Below are positions 32,925 to 36,584 of a DNA stretch of 36,584 nucleotides, piece after piece. The stretch's first letter is position 1. The number at the start of each line of letters is the position of its first letter. A program made the position numbers and the translations under genes. The DNA is taken from positions 69,031-105,614 of the forward strand of contig JAOADT010000006.1 in assembly GCA_026417175.1 (NCBI GenBank), written 5' to 3'. The stretch is from Deltaproteobacteria bacterium (GTDB lineage: Bacteria; Desulfobacterota; Syntrophorhabdia; Syntrophorhabdales; JANXAF01). The notes under the pieces were generated by a model. That model was given only the letters and a program-made list of their open reading frames with translations, was not told the DNA's origin and did no database searches.

Positions 32925-34808
32925 ATGTCAATAAAAGAAAACCACATTTTACAAATAATACACAAAAGGCCCCTTAGGATACACGAAATTGCAAAGAAGT
33001 TAGGTGTCAGAAAGGATGGCAAGATAAAACTTAGAAAAATACTGAAAACCCTCCATAAAAAAGGTACCATACTCAAACTAAAAGGGGGAAGATTCGTTTC
33101 AAAAGCCCAGTTTCTTTTCACCCCGGAAAAAGAAAAAAAGAACATTTTGTCAGGCTTTTTAAGAAAGCGTGGGAAATTATACTTTCTCGATTCCGAGCAA
33201 AAAACTAATGGATCCTATATTATCATAAAGAGTAAAGACGATCTTATGGAAGATGCCCTTGCTGTCGGAATAAAGAGAGACAAAGGGTGCGAGATTATAA
33301 AGGTTTTTCAGTCTCTTTCTGATGTCAAGGACATCAAAGAGTTTGTTATTTTAAAGTATGGACTTCCAAGAAAGTTTACGACGAAAGTAGAAAACGAAAT
33401 AAAAAAATTAGAAGTCCAGAGCCCTGTATCGGGACGTCTAGATCTTAGGCACATAAAACATGTGACCATTGATGGAGAGAATGCAAAGGACTTCGACGAT
33501 GCTGTATTCGCTGAAAGAAAGGATTGGGGGTATAGACTCTACGTTTCAATTGCTGATGTAGCACATTATGTACCCATTAGCTCAGCCTTGGACAATGAGG
33601 CAAAAAAAAGAGGTATGAGCATATATTTTCCGGACTCTGTAATACCAATGCTTCCAAAAGTTTTATCTGATGATTTATGCAGTCTAAAACCTAAAAAGGA
33701 GAGACTCGCTTTTTCGGTAATCATGGACTTGGACAAAAGGGGGAACTTAAAAAGTGCCACCTTCCAGAAATCTGTAATAAGAAGCGTAAGAAGACTAACT
33801 TACGAGGAGGTCGAAAAGGCGATAATCGAAAAAGACAAAAGAGAAAGAAAAAGATTGCATGGTTTAATAAAAGACCTAGAGATTATGAAAGAGCTCACGG
33901 AAATCCTTCTGGAAAGGAGATTCGAAAGAGGAAGTTTAGATTTCGACCTCCCTGAACCAGAAATTCTTATAGATATGGAGGGTGACGTAAAAGACATACT
34001 TAGATCAAAAAGGCTCTTTTCTCATAGGATAATAGAAGAGTTTATGATAATGGCAAATAGAACAGTTGCGGAATTCCTTGAGAAGAAAAAGGTTCCAGCT
34101 CTCTTCCGCATACATGAGGAACCAGAGAGAGAAAAAATCAAGACTTTCGAGGAGTTTCTCAAGTCAATTCGTGTATCGCCAGACAAGGAAGGAAAAGGTA
34201 TAAAAAAACTTCAGAACATACTTCAAGCGGTAAGGGGTAAACCTTACGAATTTATAGTGAACAAAGTTCTACTTCGATCCATGAAGCAGGCTAAATATAG
34301 TCCGCAGAACAAGGGGCACTATGGCTTGGGGCTCGAATGTTATCTCCATTTCACCTCTCCAATACGCAGGTATCCGGATCTTGTCTGCCACAGGATTCTT
34401 GAAGCGCTGATTCACAGAAAAAAAATTCCCTATACCTACGATGAACTGGAAAGTATGGCTCTTTACCTGTCCGAGAGGGAAAGACTCATAATGGAGGTCG
34501 AAAGGGAACTTGAGGACCGAATAAGGATCCTCTTTATGAAGGAAAACATCGGAGAAGAATACGAGGGAATAATCACGAATATTACCTCTTTTGGATTTTT
34601 TGTCGAACTCTTAGATGTTTTTGTGGAGGGACTAGTTCTTTTCTCCGATCTAACCGATGACTATTATATGGTACATAAAGACGGTACTTCCTTTTATGGC
34701 AGAAGAAAAAAAAGTGCATTTAAATTGGGGGATTTAATTAAGGTAAAAGTTATCTCTGCAGATGTGGAAAGAAAGCTTTTACGATTTATCCTCCGTGACG
34801 GTGCTTGA
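32925..34808 (+). CDS. rnr: Ribonuclease R
   Basis: This 627-residue 3'-5' exoribonuclease digests structured RNA. An N-terminal winged-helix (about 5-58) is followed by cold-shock-like domains and an RNB catalytic domain. The RNB domain has the magnesium aspartates in DGENAKDFDDAV (Asp183, Asp189, Asp191, Asp192) and YGLGLECYLHFTSPIRRYPD. A C-terminal S1 domain follows (about 540-625, YEGIITNITSFGFFVEL). It is shorter than E. coli RNase R (about 813 residues), mainly in the tail and N-terminus. The ATG at 32925 lacks a good ribosome site. Confidence 0.93.
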   Translation: MSIKENHILQIIHKRPLRIHEIAKKLGVRKDGKIKLRKILKTLHKKGTILKLKGGRFVSKAQFLFTPEKEKKNILSGFLRKRGKLYFLDSEQKTNGSYIIIKSKDDLMEDALAVGIKRDKGCEIIKVFQSLSDVKDIKEFVILKYGLPRKFTTKVENEIKKLEVQSPVSGRLDLRHIKHVTIDGENAKDFDDAVFAERKDWGYRLYVSIADVAHYVPISSALDNEAKKRGMSIYFPDSVIPMLPKVLSDDLCSLKPKKERLAFSVIMDLDKRGNLKSATFQKSVIRSVRRLTYEEVEKAIIEKDKRERKRLHGLIKDLEIMKELTEILLERRFERGSLDFDLPEPEILIDMEGDVKDILRSKRLFSHRIIEEFMIMANRTVAEFLEKKKVPALFRIHEEPEREKIKTFEEFLKSIRVSPDKEGKGIKKLQNILQAVRGKPYEFIVNKVLLRSMKQAKYSPQNKGHYGLGLECYLHFTSPIRRYPDLVCHRILEALIHRKKIPYTYDELESMALYLSERERLIMEVERELEDRIRILFMKENIGEEYEGIITNITSFGFFVELLDVFVEGLVLFSDLTDDYYMVHKDGTSFYGRRKKSAFKLGDLIKVKVISADVERKLLRFILRDGA

Positions 34809-34843
34809 GAAATAACTTTCCGTGTAATATCATTCAATATAAG

Positions 34844-35584
34844 ATGCCGAAGATATATGTGGGTTGTAGTGGATTCAACTATTTCGGCTGGAGAAAAAGG
34901 TTTTATCCTGAGGATTTACCTCAGAGAAAATGGCTTGAATATTATTCCAGCGTATTTAAGAGCGTAGAGCTCAACGTAACTTTTTATAGACTTCCCACGC
35001 CTTCAACGTTTAAAAGATGGTATAAGGAGACACCTCAAGACTTTTCCTTTGTCCTAAAGGGAAGTAGGCTTATTACCCACATAAAGAGGCTTTATGATGT
35101 GAAAGAATCGCTTGAAAGCTTCTTTGAAAGAGCATCGGCATTAGGTGAAAAACTTAAGGCCACGCTTTGGCAATTTCCACCTGGATTTCAGATGGACATT
35201 CAAAAGCTTTCAGAATTTGTGAGCTTACTGTCTGAATATGGAGTGCGGGCCGCATTTGAGTTCAGGAATGCCTCTTGGATAAACGAACAAGTATCACAAC
35301 TTGTTACAGCGCACAAGTTTACATTATGTATGGCGGACTGGCCTCCTTTTCTCGATAAGCTAACTGTGAAATCCGATTATGTATACATAAGAAGACACGG
35401 TCATCAAGGAAACTATGCTACATGTTATACTGAGGAAGAAATTGTGGCTGATGCGAAAAGGATAAAAAGCTACGTGGAAGAGGGGAAAGATGTTTTTATT
35501 TACTTCAATAATGATGCCTATGCATATGCGGTGCAGAATGCAAAAAAATTGCTAGAGATTCTGGAATTGCAAAATTTGATTTAA
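34844..35584 (+). CDS. DUF72 (YecE-like) TIM-barrel protein
   Basis: This protein of about 246 residues has DUF72 hallmarks: VGCSGFNYFGWRKRFYP at the start, FYRLPTPSTFKRW, LWQFPPGF, AFEFRNASW and FIYFNNDAYAYAV near the end. The biochemical role of the family is not established. The ATG at 34844 is chosen since the domain begins there. A TTG at 34805 that overlaps the rnr stop would add 13 residues and cannot be excluded, as neither has a clear ribosome site. It lies between rnr and tadA on one strand. Confidence 0.85.
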   Translation: MPKIYVGCSGFNYFGWRKRFYPEDLPQRKWLEYYSSVFKSVELNVTFYRLPTPSTFKRWYKETPQDFSFVLKGSRLITHIKRLYDVKESLESFFERASALGEKLKATLWQFPPGFQMDIQKLSEFVSLLSEYGVRAAFEFRNASWINEQVSQLVTAHKFTLCMADWPPFLDKLTVKSDYVYIRRHGHQGNYATCYTEEEIVADAKRIKSYVEEGKDVFIYFNNDAYAYAVQNAKKLLEILELQNLI

Positions 35585-36049
35585 CGATTGATCACATGTA
35601 TACTTTCTTCATGAGAGATATAGAGTTTATGGAATTATGTTTAAGACTCGCTGAAGAGGCTTTTTTATCCGGTGAGGTGCCAGTTGGTGCAATTGTTGTG
35701 TCAAATGAAGAGGAGGTCGTTGGAAGAGGATACAACCAGACCATAACACTTCTAAAACCTTATGCACATGCCGAAATCTTAGCCATCTCAATGGCGACAG
35801 AGAAAATTGGAAATTACAGACTTAAGGATTGTACTCTCTTTGTTACCAAAGAACCTTGCATCATGTGTGCTGGCGCAATCTTAGAAGCGAGAATAAAAAG
35901 AGTTGTCTTCGGATGTTTCGACAGAAAAAGAGGCGCTTTCGGTTCGATGATAGATGTAAACTCCCTGCCTCTAAATCATAGGGTAGAGGTAACTGGCGGG
36001 GTATTAAAGGAAAAAAGCGAAAAACTCCTTAAGAATTTCTTCAAAATGA

Positions 36050-36584
<535 letters not shown>

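Overview
The window is a compact, AT-rich piece of bacterial chromosome with 38 protein genes (one cut by the left edge) and one tRNA gene. It has no insertion sequence, phage gene or CRISPR array. Gene content points to an anaerobic Gram-negative bacterium, most likely of the Desulfobacterota (former Deltaproteobacteria). It carries Tol-type envelope genes, two benzoyl-CoA pathway enzymes, a TRAP carboxylate transporter and a stand-alone molybdo/tungsto-pterin enzyme. The assignment is an inference from gene content and style, not from a marker tree.

Layout. (1) 1-2090, plus strand: end of a TolQ/ExbB gene, TolR/ExbD, a TolA/TonB-like protein and undecaprenyl-diphosphatase UppP. (2) 2067-5580, minus: cis-prenyltransferase, then a type II/IV secretion ATPase with an N-terminal cyclic-nucleotide domain, then a TVP38/DedA-like membrane protein. 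(3) 5683-7449: a universal stress protein facing RadA. (4) 7477-11593, minus: an SDR oxidoreductase, 6-hydroxycyclohex-1-ene-1-carbonyl-CoA dehydrogenase (Had), cyclohexa-1,5-diene-1-carbonyl-CoA hydratase (Dch) and an M24 peptidase, read from a near-consensus promoter, with a terminator-like hairpin between had and dch. (5) 12101-15521, plus: a TRAP transporter (DctP, DctQ, DctM) and a HAD phosphatase. A perfect 33-bp tandem repeat carrying a dyad lies at the TRAP promoter. (6) 15496-19229: a THEP1-type NTPase with two small coiled-coil proteins, divergent from a short ModE-like regulator, TatC, another small helical protein and a lytic transglycosylase. (7) 19239-25637, minus: EF-G, BirA, CoaX, an oligopeptide-binding lipoprotein and one lone permease. 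(8) 25812-29764: an acetylene-hydratase-like DMSO-reductase-family enzyme divergent from an acyl-CoA ligase; the ligase runs into rnc. (9) 30409-32822, minus: an ABC-2 transporter and an amidohydrolase. (10) 32925-36143, plus: RNase R, a DUF72 protein, TadA, and tRNA-Ser(CGA), which overlaps the end of tadA.

How it fits together. Regions 4, 5 and 8 form a plausible catabolic theme: uptake of an organic acid, CoA activation, and the hydratase and dehydrogenase steps of reductive benzoyl-CoA degradation. The ring reductase and ring-opening hydrolase are not here. The rest is housekeeping and envelope biology. All five convergent gene pairs meet within 9 bp or overlap at their 3' ends. I found no clear new multi-gene system. 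The strongest oddities are the tadA/tRNA-Ser overlap, the duplicated operator-like repeat before dctP, the had/dch intercistronic hairpin, the cNMP-domain secretion ATPase and the solitary pterin enzyme.
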